A stretch of DNA of 34,322 bases from Paracoccaceae bacterium (GTDB lineage: Bacteria; Pseudomonadota; Alphaproteobacteria; Rhodobacterales; Rhodobacteraceae), in assembly GCA_902525995.1 (NCBI GenBank), contig CABZJG010000003.1, forward strand, positions 1-34,322. The letters run 5' to 3'. Each line of letters opens with the position of its first letter. Position 1 is the stretch's first letter. Shown piece by piece: positions 15,229 to 23,685 of this stretch. Under the pieces are notes generated by a model that was not told the origin of the DNA, made no database searches, and saw nothing but the letters and a program-made list of their open reading frames with translations. Both the position numbers and the translations under genes were made by a program.

Positions 15229-16002
15229 TTAGATCGCTGACAGTTCTTGCTCCAGATCTTTGATCTCGGCGCCACCAGCCATCAAGCGACGAATATCTTC
15301 GCCCTCAAGCTCGGCCTTGGTGCCTGACCCGATCACTTTGCCAAGAGCCAAGAAGGTGTAGCGATCCGCAATAAGTCGCGAATGGATTTCATTGTGCGTG
15401 ATAAAGATGATCGCAATGTCACCGCGTGCACGCACACGTTTGATTGTTTTCAAAACTTCCATCTGCTGTTTCTGACCCAAGGCGGATGTTGGTTCATCTA
15501 AGATTAGAACCTTGGCGCCGAAATAAATTGCACGCGCAATCGCAAGTGTTTGACGCTGGCCGCCGGACATTGTGCCCACGGCTTGTGTTGGATCGGAAAA
15601 GTCGATGCCAATTTTCAACATTTCATCATGCGCGATTTGGTTCATTTCGTCCATGCGCAATGATCCAAACCTTGAGGTCAGCTCACGCCCCATGAAAAAG
15701 TTACGTGTCACACTCATCAATTGGTTGATCGCCAAATCCTGATACACCGTCCCAATGCCAGCGGCGGCTGCATCACGCGGGTTGCGAAATTCTCTTTTCG
15801 CACCCTCGATATAAATCGAACCACTTGAGGGCTGGTGCACCCCAGACAGAATTTTAATCAGGGTCGACTTTCCAGCACCGTTGTCACCCAAGAGGGCATG
15901 GACTTCACCGGGATAGACCGAAAGATCTACACCACCCAGAGCGATAAAGGGGCCGAATTTTTTCTCAATGTTCTCAACGCGCATGTAGGCTTGTTTTGAC
16001 AT
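15229..16002 (-). CDS. Sugar ABC transporter ATP-binding protein (probable inositol importer)
   Basis: This is the cytoplasmic ATPase of a CUT2-like sugar importer. The 257-residue product has Walker A GDNGAGKST (39-47), a Q-loop glutamine in VYQDL (near 88), signature MSGGQRQ (145-151), Walker B VLILDEPTSAL (165-175) and the switch histidine in ITHNE (H203). It is a single-nucleotide-binding-domain protein, about half the size of the tandem RbsA/XylG type, and so resembles FrcA-like members. It is the third gene of the binding protein-permease-ATPase operon, two bases after the permease. A role in inositol uptake is inferred from the adjacent inositol genes and shared operators; the sequence alone does not show the sugar. 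Confidence 0.92.
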   Translation of the reverse strand: MSKQAYMRVENIEKKFGPFIALGGVDLSVYPGEVHALLGDNGAGKSTLIKILSGVHQPSSGSIYIEGAKREFRNPRDAAAAGIGTVYQDLAINQLMSVTRNFFMGRELTSRFGSLRMDEMNQIAHDEMLKIGIDFSDPTQAVGTMSGGQRQTLAIARAIYFGAKVLILDEPTSALGQKQQMEVLKTIKRVRARGDIAIIFITHNEIHSRLIADRYTFLALGKVIGSGTKAELEGEDIRRLMAGGAEIKDLEQELSAI

Positions 16003-16004
16003 GA

Positions 16005-17198
16005 TTAGATCCCCCCTGTGATACGTTTGCGAATGCGCTCATTCGCGAACACAGCGGCCAACAAAACGGTACCAACGAACACGCGGAACCACGCACCATC
16101 GATCCAAGGGATAAAGAACACGGCATTGGCCACCAATCCAAATGTCACAGCGCCGAATATGACGCCGACAATGGAGCCAAAACCACCTGTCATCAGAATG
16201 CCGCCCACAACCGCGATCGCAATTGCTTCAAGTTCTTTGAACATACCTTTTGCAGCATCTGAGGAATTTGTATCAAACACTTGGCAAGTTGCAAAAATAG
16301 TTGCGCAGAAAGCAGAGAACATGAACAGGCCAATTTTAACGCGGTTCACAGGAACCCCGTTTGCGCGGGCGCTTTCTTTGTTATCACCGGTTGCGTAGAT
16401 CCAGCTACCCAACTGAGTACGCGCAAGAACATACCAGGCCACACCGGCAATCAGGATGAACCAAAATAGTCGCGCATCAAACCCTGTCACCCATTGTTCC
16501 ATCTTGCGGTTGATGTTCAAAAAACTGAGATAGTTGATCAAATCGAGCTTTTCCGACTTGGTCATATCGCCAGTGAATTCCAAGCCTGCGGAAACCTTTG
16601 TACCAATCCAGTACCAAGCATCAAACAGCCAGCCAAAGACCTCACCGCCCATTTGTTCGGCAAACCAACTTTCTTTTTTGAAATCAGGCAGGCCAGAAAC
16701 ATTGGTGTTTTGGTTGATCAAACGGAAGCAAACTTCTGTAAGTCCGCGCAAGAAGAACCAAAAAGCGAGCGTAACAATAAAGCTGGATAATCCCGATCGC
16801 ACAACAATATTTCCAATGATCCACCCAAAGGCAAGGGTCATCGCAAGCGTGATCAGAAATGCCAGAAACGGTGTCGCCTCACCTAATCCGAACGGCAGGC
16901 CCCATTTCATCATGACTGCGATGGACATCCCTGCAAAGGCAATCATAGGTCCGATCGATAGGTCAAATTCACCCGCAATCATCAAAAGCGCGGCGCCCAC
17001 AGCAATGATGCCAAGCTGCGAAATAATGGCGATGTTGTTTTTCAATCCGAGTGCGTTGAACGCTTTCCCCTCAGAAGCTATGGCCAAGGCTGTGATGATT
17101 AGAACCATCACAATGAAAGATCCAATTTCTGGCCGGCGTAACATACGCTGTAGCCAACCTTCGCGTTGGAGGCGGTCAGATTCACTTCGTTCCGACAT
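16005..17198 (-). CDS. Sugar ABC transporter permease (probable inositol importer)
   Basis: The 397-residue membrane protein belongs to the RbsC/FrcC permease family of CUT2 importers. Family segments are LGIIAVGAALLMIAGEFDLSIGPM near residues 44-70, ARANGVPVNRVKIGLFMFSAFCA in the coupling region, and AIAIAVVGGILMTGGFGSIVGV toward the end. A longer insertion (about residues 160-235, containing VFGWLFDAWYWIGTKV and MTKSEKLDLINYL) separates the two membrane halves; RbsC lacks it, and FrcC-like proteins carry similar extra segments. I chose ATG 17198, two codons after a TTG at 17204, because GGG sits at a workable distance. It lies between the binding protein gene and the ATPase gene. Confidence 0.92.
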   Translation of the reverse strand: MSERSESDRLQREGWLQRMLRRPEIGSFIVMVLIITALAIASEGKAFNALGLKNNIAIISQLGIIAVGAALLMIAGEFDLSIGPMIAFAGMSIAVMMKWGLPFGLGEATPFLAFLITLAMTLAFGWIIGNIVVRSGLSSFIVTLAFWFFLRGLTEVCFRLINQNTNVSGLPDFKKESWFAEQMGGEVFGWLFDAWYWIGTKVSAGLEFTGDMTKSEKLDLINYLSFLNINRKMEQWVTGFDARLFWFILIAGVAWYVLARTQLGSWIYATGDNKESARANGVPVNRVKIGLFMFSAFCATIFATCQVFDTNSSDAAKGMFKELEAIAIAVVGGILMTGGFGSIVGVIFGAVTFGLVANAVFFIPWIDGAWFRVFVGTVLLAAVFANERIRKRITGGI

Positions 17199-17235
17199 TT
17201 TCAACCCATCTCTTAAAATTTTCTGTTCAAGTTAT

Positions 17236-17266
17236 GGAAACAGGCGAGACTTTGCCCGCCTGTTCC
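17236..17266 (-). repeat. Intercistronic stem-loop between binding protein and permease
   Basis: AACAGGCG (17239-17246) pairs with CGCCTGTT (17257-17264), extended by GG/CC pairs past one bulged A. It lies in the 89-base gap after the binding-protein stop. No T-run follows on the minus strand, so it probably protects the upstream mRNA from 3' decay and raises binding-protein levels rather than terminating transcription. Confidence 0.55.
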
Positions 17267-17287
17267 GATCACAATACGTGATAAATA

Positions 17288-18199
17288 TTAGCGGTTAACA
17301 CCAGCTTGGCTTGCAACTGAATCTGCGTTTGACGCGTCAACAAAGCCCGGGCCTGATGGAATGTTCGCACCTGGCAGCATACCTGCGTTTGTGTTGTACA
17401 GGTGTAGAACGATAACCGGCATATAACCTTGCAAACGCTGCTGCTGGTCAATTGTGTAAGCCGCGTCACCTGATTTGATCATGTCCATAACCTCTGGTGA
17501 AAGGTCAAAGCATGCCAGGTGTACGTCTGCACCCACGTCTTTGATCGCTTTGTTTGCTGCCGCACATACGTGTGGACCAACAGCCAAAACGCCGTCGATT
17601 GATGGGTCAGCTGACAATGCAGCGGCGGTACGTGTTTCGATTTGTGTAACGTCGTTTGACACGTCGATCATGTTCAGATCGCCGCCCAAGCCTGAGAAGT
17701 ATCCCTCACAACGGTCAACAAGCGCTGTATTGAACGCTTCTTGGTTCAAACATAGGCCGTTTGTTACACCTTCTGCTTTCGCGCGTGCACCTGCTTTTTC
17801 ACCGGCAAGACGCTCTGGCTGACCAACGTGCATCAAGGCGCCAACTGCGGCTGATGACTCGAGGCCTGAGTTCATGGTGATCACAGGGATACCCGAGTCT
17901 GCAGCTGCGCGGATTGCGCCGCCCAGTGCGTCTGCGTCAGGCAGTGACACAATGATGCCATCTGGGTTTGATGCCGCAGCAGCTTCGATCAACTTGGCCA
18001 TGCCTGACATATCGCCTGATGGGTCAAAGTTGTACTCAAAATCTGCGCCGATCGCTGCAGCTGCATCACGACCACCTTTTTCCACAACTGGCCAGAATGG
18101 GTCTGTACCTTGTGTGTGTGTGATCATGACATAGCGCTCAGCAAAAGCTGAACCTGCTACCATTGCAAGGGCAGCTGTAGCCAAAAGTAGTTTCTTCAT
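17288..18199 (-). CDS. Sugar ABC transporter periplasmic binding protein (probable inositol)
   Basis: The 303-residue precursor is a ribose-binding-protein-like (Peripla_BP_4) periplasmic receptor. The signal peptide MKKLLLATAALAMVAGSAFA is cut after residue 20. The mature protein begins ERYVMITHTQGTDPFWPVV and contains NPDGIIVSLPDADAL and the hinge-region AGEKAGARAKAEG. I start it at ATG 18199, which has GGAGG 6 bases upstream; a longer frame to 18235 has an unlikely N-terminus before the signal peptide. It is the first gene of the importer operon, divergent from the LacI regulator, with a perfect LacI operator in the shared region. The ligand is inferred from the adjacent inositol catabolic genes. 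Confidence 0.92.
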   Translation of the reverse strand: MKKLLLATAALAMVAGSAFAERYVMITHTQGTDPFWPVVEKGGRDAAAAIGADFEYNFDPSGDMSGMAKLIEAAAASNPDGIIVSLPDADALGGAIRAAADSGIPVITMNSGLESSAAVGALMHVGQPERLAGEKAGARAKAEGVTNGLCLNQEAFNTALVDRCEGYFSGLGGDLNMIDVSNDVTQIETRTAAALSADPSIDGVLAVGPHVCAAANKAIKDVGADVHLACFDLSPEVMDMIKSGDAAYTIDQQQRLQGYMPVIVLHLYNTNAGMLPGANIPSGPGFVDASNADSVASQAGVNR

Positions 18200-18535
18200 G
18201 ATAGTCCTCCCAAATTCGATGTCCGGTACATCCATGGTTAAATCCGGAACCCACCGTCAATTTTCCTGACAGTCGAGAAAAATAAACACAAGACAATGAA
18301 GATGTCAATTCGACCCTCTAAATCGATGCAAGATCGCAAAACAAGATGGTTAATTGATACCCCCCTCATCTGATGTGAAAATCGCGAGTTTGTCGTTTCA
18401 AGAAACAACAGAATCAGCTAATCATAATTCTGAAGGTTTTGCAACCGGTTGCAAAAATGTTAAAGAGGCCTCATAGTGCCTGCCTGTCGAATTCCGAATA
18501 TAATCGGCTTTCAAACTATGGGGGAAGCTTGGCTG
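18200..18535. promoter_or_regulatory. Divergent control region between importer operon and lacI-type gene
   Basis: This 336-base region holds no gene I can support. It carries the perfect operator at 18437-18456, about 240 bases from the binding-protein start and 80 from the regulator start. On the plus strand a TTGCAA (18449-18454) inside the operator is followed after 17 bases by CATAGT, and a TATAAT lies at 18499-18504 without a good -35. Either could serve the regulator. I cannot place the importer promoter. Confidence 0.55.
18437..18456. promoter_or_regulatory. Perfect LacI-family operator, copy 1
   Basis: TTTTGCAACCGGTTGCAAAA is a perfect 20-bp palindrome with the central CG step typical of LacI-family sites. 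It lies in the divergent region next to the lacI-type gene. Its 18-bp core TTTGCAACCGGTTGCAAA recurs exactly at 21733-21750. Confidence 0.85.
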
Positions 18536-19543
18536 ATGGCCATAACGCTGGATGATGTTGCAAAATTAGCAGGGGTATCGCGTTCAGCGGTGTCGCGCAC
18601 CTTTACAGATGGCGCATCGGTTTCTTCGAAAATGCGCCGCAAAGTGGAAAAGGCGGCAAGCGAGCTGGGCTATAGTCCAAATTTTCTTGCCCGAAGCTTA
18701 ACCACCCGCCGGACAAAGTTAATCGGCTTGGTATCGGACAACTTCCATAATCCTCTGTTTTTGGAAGTCTTTGATCAATTTACACGCGGACTTCAGGACC
18801 GCGGACTGCGGCCTTTGCTGGTTAATCTGTCAGTGGAAACCGATGCTGAAAGCTCGGCGCGAATGCTGCAACAATATTCTGTCGACGGGGTGATTGTAGC
18901 CTCCTCCACTCTGCCCCCTGCGTTTTCCAAAACCTTTCGGGATGCCGGAGTGCCAGTGGTGAATAGTTTTGGCCGCTATTCAAGTGACCCCGATATGCAT
19001 ATCGTCGGGATCGACAATATAGAATGCGGCCGGATGGCTGCGCATGAATTGCTCAATCGCGGCTATAAGAACATCGGATTTCTGGGCGGGCCAGAACCGG
19101 CCACCTCGACCCAAGACCGATTTACGGGGTTTCAAAACGAATTGCAAAAGCATCCAGAAGCAGTGCTGAGCTATAGTTTTTCCGAGGCTTATTCTTTTGA
19201 TGCAGGGCGCAAAGAAATGCAGCGATTGCTGCGCGGGGCATCCCATGCCGAAGCTTATTTCTGCGGCGATGATGTGCTTTCCATTGGCGCTTTGAGTGCC
19301 ATCAAAGAAGCAGGTTTAAACGTGCCAAGCGATATAGGGATCATTGGCTTGAATGATATGCAGATGTCCGGTTGGCAGAATATCAATCTAACCACAATTC
19401 GGCAGCCAATAGCTCAAATCATTAATGCGTCGATCGAATTGATGGTTTCAATGCTTGAAAAACCTGACCGCTACCCCGAGGCCCGTGTTTTTCCCTGCGC
19501 AGTGATCGAACGCGGCACGCTGCGCGCGCCGCAAGAAAATTAA
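18536..19543 (+). CDS. LacI-family transcriptional regulator (probable inositol repressor)
   Basis: The 335-residue product has a LacI N-terminal helix-turn-helix (ITLDDVAKLAGVSRSAVSRTF, residues 3-23), a hinge helix segment (NFLARSLTTRRTKLIGLV) and a periplasmic-binding-like effector domain. GIIGLNDMQMSGW corresponds to the conserved G-x-D-D segment near the C-terminus. I choose ATG 18536, as in most LacI proteins only two residues before the helix-turn-helix, with GGGGGAAG about 9 bases upstream. Earlier GTG 18476 and ATG 18518 would add an atypical extension. The gene sits between the divergent importer operon and the convergent dehydrogenase, whose stop codon overlaps its own by two bases. 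Perfect operators in both divergent regions suggest it controls the whole inositol locus. Confidence 0.93.
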   Translation: MAITLDDVAKLAGVSRSAVSRTFTDGASVSSKMRRKVEKAASELGYSPNFLARSLTTRRTKLIGLVSDNFHNPLFLEVFDQFTRGLQDRGLRPLLVNLSVETDAESSARMLQQYSVDGVIVASSTLPPAFSKTFRDAGVPVVNSFGRYSSDPDMHIVGIDNIECGRMAAHELLNRGYKNIGFLGGPEPATSTQDRFTGFQNELQKHPEAVLSYSFSEAYSFDAGRKEMQRLLRGASHAEAYFCGDDVLSIGALSAIKEAGLNVPSDIGIIGLNDMQMSGWQNINLTTIRQPIAQIINASIELMVSMLEKPDRYPEARVFPCAVIERGTLRAPQEN

Positions 19544-20697
19544 CGAAACATCGGCGGGCGGGCATCAACCCAAGTGCCATCCTGTTTGCCGGACGCGGCC
19601 ACGGCAAACACCGCCGCCATCGAGCGCAGGCCCGCTTCGGCGTTTGGATACAATCCTGCAGCGGGATCCATAGGACGATTTTCTTTGCGCGCCGAAATTG
19701 CTTCGGCCAGATCACTGTAGATATTTGCAAAGGCCAAAGGCATGCCCTCGGCATGGCCTATCGTAACGCGGCTGCTGCGATCCGCTTCTGGCGACAGTCC
19801 GCTTTCGCCGCGTTCAATCACCTGAAGGCGCTCGTTCAATGGCATCCAATACAGCTGGTTTGGCTGTTCTTGCGCCCAGCGCAACCCGCCTTTTTCTCCA
19901 AAAACCTGAATGCCAAGCCCATGCTGGCGACCAATGGCAATCGAGGATGTCCAAAGCCGGCCAACAGCGCCGCCATCCATGCGGAAATTGACCATGGCAT
20001 CATCTTCCAATTCGCGGCTCGCAAGACAGGAAACCGTATCAGCCGAGAGCTTTGTGACCTCTTGTCCAGTCACAAAACTGGCCATGTGCAGCGCATGTAT
20101 CCCGCAATCTGCAAATTGCGCTGAAACCCCTGCCTGCGCTGGGTCATAGCGCCATCTGACGCGCGGATTATCTGCATCGGCTGCATCCGCATGATGCCCA
20201 TGGTCGAATTCGGCTTTCACAAGCCGGATTTCACCCAAATCACCGCGCGCGATCATGGCGCGCATGTGGCGGACCAGTGAATAGCCGGAATAACCGTAAT
20301 TCACCGCACAAATTTGGCCTGTTTTCTCAGCGATTTGTACAATCGCTTCGCCTTCTTCCACAGTCATTGTCATGGGCTTTTCACACAAGACATGAAAGCC
20401 AGCTTCCAAAAAAGCCTTGGTGATTTCAAAATGGGTCGCGTTTGGTGTCGCCACAGTGACAAGGTCAATGCGGTCCTCGCGGCCCGTTTCACCTGCCAGC
20501 ATTTCCTGCCAATTCCCATAGGCCCGGTCTGCCGCCAACCCTAAACGCTGACCATATTCGCGGCCGGCTTCGGGCCGGTGATCAAGCGCACCGGCACTAA
20601 ATTCAAAATACCCGTCGAGACCTGCGCCCAAGCGGTGCGCCGGACCGATCTGACTGCCTTCGCCGCCACCAATGAGACCCCATTTGAGTTTGCGCAT
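19540..20697 (-). CDS. Gfo/Idh/MocA-family dehydrogenase of the inositol locus
   Basis: This NAD(P)-dependent sugar or polyol dehydrogenase has 385 residues. The N-terminal Rossmann motif is the longer GLIGGGEGSQIGPAHR type (residues 8-22), and the catalytic lysine is K107 in CEKPMTM. The C-terminal alpha/beta domain is recognisable from QFADCGIHALHM, with its catalytic-type histidine. It belongs to a different subgroup from the iolG at 26364-27368, both in the first glycines and in its greater length. It may therefore oxidise another inositol isomer, such as scyllo- or chiro-inositol, or a related intermediate. It is transcribed with the iolE gene (4-base gap) away from the central operator. 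Its 3' end overlaps lacI by 4 bases on the opposite strand. Confidence 0.88.
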   Translation of the reverse strand: MRKLKWGLIGGGEGSQIGPAHRLGAGLDGYFEFSAGALDHRPEAGREYGQRLGLAADRAYGNWQEMLAGETGREDRIDLVTVATPNATHFEITKAFLEAGFHVLCEKPMTMTVEEGEAIVQIAEKTGQICAVNYGYSGYSLVRHMRAMIARGDLGEIRLVKAEFDHGHHADAADADNPRVRWRYDPAQAGVSAQFADCGIHALHMASFVTGQEVTKLSADTVSCLASRELEDDAMVNFRMDGGAVGRLWTSSIAIGRQHGLGIQVFGEKGGLRWAQEQPNQLYWMPLNERLQVIERGESGLSPEADRSSRVTIGHAEGMPLAFANIYSDLAEAISARKENRPMDPAAGLYPNAEAGLRSMAAVFAVAASGKQDGTWVDARPPMFR

Positions 20698-20701
20698 GCC
20701 C

Positions 20702-21601
20702 CTACTCCTCGTTAAACCCGATCGACCGCAGATAGGTCCGGTTTATTTTGGCATCATCTATCGGCTTTACATCAAGCGTTGGGTCACAATCTTGCTCAAT
20801 TGTGCACCAGCCTTGAAAACCGACTTCTACTAATATTTGCCGAACAGAGGGGAAATCAACGTCGCCCTCACCCAGATTGCAGAAAATTCCCTGCCCACAT
20901 GCATCATAAAATCCGGTACGCTTAGCAATCACATCCGCTTTCACAGCAGGATCAATATCTTTGAAATGCATGTAGGAAATTCGGCCCACATGGCGACGCA
21001 TAAAGGCCACAGGATCATAACCGGCATAAGAATGGTGTCCTGTGTCAAAACAGATTTTCAAGATCGAGGGATCAACCTCATCCAAAAGCCGCTCCAGTTC
21101 CGGCTCAAAATCAATAAACCCTGCGGCATGGGCATGGATACTCACGGTCAGCCCATACTCCTGGCTGCCAATTTTTGCACAGGTTGCAATACGATCTTTG
21201 AAGGCGGCCCATTCTGCCTGATCCATTTGTTCGGCCTCGGCGGCGCGGCCCGCAGTGGGCGCGCGGCGCGGCGAGATCGAGTCAATGAGCACGAGATGCT
21301 CCGCGCCGTGGGCCGTCAGCGCTTTGCAGGTGCGGTGGGTGCCATCCAAGACATCCTCCCATCCCTGTGCATCATGAAAGGGACGAAAAACCACGCCTCC
21401 GATCAACGTAAGATCATGCTCCTGCAGCGCCGGACCAAGAATATCAGGATTTTCAGGCATGAACCCAACCGGCCCCAACTCAATCCCCTTATACCCCGCC
21501 TCAGCGCAGTCTTTTAAAACGCTTTGCCATGTCGGGTTGCGCGGGTCATCGGAAAATTCAACCCCCCATGAACAGGGCGCATTGCCAATTCGGATTGTCA
21601 T
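20702..21601 (-). CDS. iolE: Probable myo-inosose-2 dehydratase (IolE family)
   Basis: The 299-residue product is an AP-endonuclease-type TIM barrel of the IolE/IolI family. IolE dehydrates 2-keto-myo-inositol to the trione-type intermediate used by IolD. It opens with IGNAPCSWGVEF, close to the AP-SWG signature of IolE, followed by GYKGIELGPVGFMP. The metal-site segments VSIHAHAAGFID, ICFDTGHHSYAGYDP and SYMHFKDID all fit. It is the first gene of a two-gene minus-strand unit that starts 132 bases from the shared operator and diverges from iolD. An inosose isomerase (IolI) role is the main alternative, since these enzymes share the fold; APCSWG and the need for a dehydratase in the pathway favour IolE. 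Confidence 0.82.
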   Translation of the reverse strand: MTIRIGNAPCSWGVEFSDDPRNPTWQSVLKDCAEAGYKGIELGPVGFMPENPDILGPALQEHDLTLIGGVVFRPFHDAQGWEDVLDGTHRTCKALTAHGAEHLVLIDSISPRRAPTAGRAAEAEQMDQAEWAAFKDRIATCAKIGSQEYGLTVSIHAHAAGFIDFEPELERLLDEVDPSILKICFDTGHHSYAGYDPVAFMRRHVGRISYMHFKDIDPAVKADVIAKRTGFYDACGQGIFCNLGEGDVDFPSVRQILVEVGFQGWCTIEQDCDPTLDVKPIDDAKINRTYLRSIGFNEE

Positions 21602-21816
21602 TCAAAGGCCCCTTTCACCGGCTGGGATGGATCAATACTTGTTGCGCATATCAGTTCTGGCTTTACACACATCCGTTTCGGTATTTCTGAGGACGGAGGA
21701 GAGTCATTTTTGACCATGGACCAGAAAATCAATTTGCAACCGGTTGCAAAACCAGTATCTATTGAGTCGTCGCTTTGCAAGTTGCAATTCACTACCTACG
21801 CCAAAAAGGATATCTT
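21602..21816. promoter_or_regulatory. Divergent control region between iolE and iolD
   Basis: This 215-base region separates the two inositol catabolic operons. It contains the second LacI operator (21733-21750) and, 40 bases further on, a weaker GCAAGTTGC palindrome (21777-21785) that could be a secondary half-site. The ribosome site AAAAAGGAT for iolD lies at 21803-21811. Confidence 0.65.
21733..21750. promoter_or_regulatory. LacI-family operator, copy 2
   Basis: TTTGCAACCGGTTGCAAA is a perfect 18-bp palindrome, identical to the core of the operator at 18437-18456. It lies 132 bases before iolE (minus strand) and 67 before iolD (plus strand). One regulator can therefore control both catabolic units together with the importer. 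Confidence 0.85.
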
Positions 21817-23685
21817 ATGCCGCATCAATCAACTGTTTGCCTGACCACCGCTCAGGCGATTGTCAGGTATCTTGCCAATCAATTCATTGAAATCGATGGA
21901 CAAGAGCAGCGCCTATGTGGCGGTGGCTTTGGTATTTTTGGCCATGGGAATGTAACCTGCCTTGGCGAAGCGCTTTATGACCACCGTGAGGCGCTGCCGC
22001 TTTACCGCGGACAAAACGAGCAAAGCATGGGGTTCGCGGCCGCAGGATACGCCAAACAATGGCTGCGCCAACGGTTTATGTTCTGCACGGCCAGTGCTGG
22101 TCCTGGTACATCCAATTTGCTCACCTCGGCGGCTTTGGCGCATGCCAACCGATTGCCGATGTTGATGCTGTGTGGGGATACCTTTCTGACCCGCCTGCCC
22201 GATCCGGTGCTGCAACAGCTTGAACATTTTGGAAACCCCACATTGAGCGTCAATGATGCGTTTAAATCAGTGTGCCGCTATTGGGACCGGATCACCCATC
22301 CGGCGCAGGTGATACAGTCGCTGCCGCAGGCACTGGCGACCATGCTTGACCCAGCAGATTGCGGCCCTGCCTTTATCGCATTGCCCCAAGATGTACAGGG
22401 GTGGAGCTATGAATTTCCATTAAGCTTTTTTGAAAAGAAAGTGCACCGCATTCGGCGTATTTCACCCGATCCGCTCGAAATAGAAGAGGCTGCCGCCCTG
22501 TTGCTTACTGCACAAAGACCGATGATTATTGCCGGCGGCGGCGTGCAATATAGCGGCGCCGTATCCGAGCTGACCACATTTGCTGAAAACCACAACATTC
22601 CCGTGGTCGAAACCATTGCCGGGCGCGCCAATATGATCGCCACGCATCCTTTGAATATCGGGCCCATCGGAGTAACCGGCTCAGACAGCGCCAACGCCAT
22701 TGCGGCGCAGGCCGATGTAATTGTCGCGGTTGGCACGCGGCTGCAGGATTTTACCACCGGATCATGGACCGCCTTTGATGCAGAGGCCCGATTTATCGCC
22801 ATCAATACCGCCCGCTTTGATGCGCTCAAGCATATGTCGCAACCGATTGTTGGTGATGCAAAAACTGCTTTGCCAATGTTAAGCGCGGCGGCACAGGGCC
22901 TGCCTGCGCCGGACGATTGGATGCAAACAGCCCAAGATGAGCGCCGCAAATGGGATGATTATGTGGCGCGCAATGTGGCGCCGGACAATGGCCCCAATTC
23001 TTATGCAAAAGCGATCGGCGTCGTCAACGCGCTGTGCGATCCCCGTGATCGGATTGTTGCGGCGGCTGGCGGCTTGCCAGCCGAGGTAACCGCAAACTGG
23101 CGCACATTGGATATCGGAACGGTCGATGTCGAGTTTGGCTTTTCCTGCATGGGATATGAAATCGCTGGCGGTTGGGGCGCGCGCATTGCCCAGACCGAGC
23201 GTGAGCCCGATAAAGACACGATTGTGTTTCTGGGTGACGGGTCATACCTGCTGATGAACTCGGACATTTATTCATCGGTTCTCAGTGGCAAAAAGCTTAT
23301 TATTCTGGTGCTGGATAATGGTGGTTTTGCCGTGATCAACAAATTGCAGAACAACACGGGCAACGAGAGCTTTAACAATCTTATCGCGGATTGTCCGACC
23401 GTAGAGGCGCCGTTTGCGGTTGATTTTGGGGCCCATGCTGCAGCCATGGGGGCTATGGCCGAAACCGTGGGCAATCCGGGCGAGCTGGCCGAGGCGTTCA
23501 AACGCGCCAAATCCGCAGATAAGACCTATGTCATCACCATGCAGGTGGACGCTTATGACGGCTGGACCACCGAGGGACACGCCTGGTGGGAAGTGGGCAC
23601 ACCGCAAGTTTCCGAAAGCGAAAAAATCCGCAGCGCTCATGCCGAACAAGAGGCGGGCCGCAACGCACAAAGGCGGGGTGTCTAA
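21817..23685 (+). CDS. iolD: 3D-(3,5/4)-trihydroxycyclohexane-1,2-dione hydrolase IolD
   Basis: IolD is a thiamine-diphosphate enzyme that opens the inositol ring (trihydroxycyclohexanedione to 5-deoxy-glucuronate). The 622-residue product begins with the IolD-typical CLTTAQAIVRYLANQFIE. The catalytic glutamate lies in RGQNEQSMGFAAAGYA (E68). A central domain (MIIAGGGVQYSGA) comes next, then the ThDP/Mg motif starting GDGSYLLMNSD (about 474) and ending LDNGGFAVIN (about 499-508). I start at ATG 21817 because AAAAAGGAT lies about 6 bases upstream; a TTG at 21775 adds 14 unlikely residues. It leads a five-gene operon iolD-iolC-iolB-aldolase-iolG, and its stop overlaps the iolC start by one base (TAATG). 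Confidence 0.96.
   Translation: MPHQSTVCLTTAQAIVRYLANQFIEIDGQEQRLCGGGFGIFGHGNVTCLGEALYDHREALPLYRGQNEQSMGFAAAGYAKQWLRQRFMFCTASAGPGTSNLLTSAALAHANRLPMLMLCGDTFLTRLPDPVLQQLEHFGNPTLSVNDAFKSVCRYWDRITHPAQVIQSLPQALATMLDPADCGPAFIALPQDVQGWSYEFPLSFFEKKVHRIRRISPDPLEIEEAAALLLTAQRPMIIAGGGVQYSGAVSELTTFAENHNIPVVETIAGRANMIATHPLNIGPIGVTGSDSANAIAAQADVIVAVGTRLQDFTTGSWTAFDAEARFIAINTARFDALKHMSQPIVGDAKTALPMLSAAAQGLPAPDDWMQTAQDERRKWDDYVARNVAPDNGPNSYAKAIGVVNALCDPRDRIVAAAGGLPAEVTANWRTLDIGTVDVEFGFSCMGYEIAGGWGARIAQTEREPDKDTIVFLGDGSYLLMNSDIYSSVLSGKKLIILVLDNGGFAVINKLQNNTGNESFNNLIADCPTVEAPFAVDFGAHAAAMGAMAETVGNPGELAEAFKRAKSADKTYVITMQVDAYDGWTTEGHAWWEVGTPQVSESEKIRSAHAEQEAGRNAQRRGV

Noticed and set aside
16534-17298. A 254-codon plus-strand open frame opposite the ABC permease gene
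   Set aside because: It is the antisense of a well-supported permease, is rich in low-complexity Ile/Pro/Lys/Ser codons, has no ribosome site and no recognisable domain.
20837-21517. A 226-codon plus-strand open frame opposite iolE
   Set aside because: It is antisense to a gene with clear IolE motifs. The protein has no domain and no ribosome site.
22407-22949. A 180-codon minus-strand open frame inside iolD
   Set aside because: It is antisense to the IolD central domain and is explained by that gene's codon bias.
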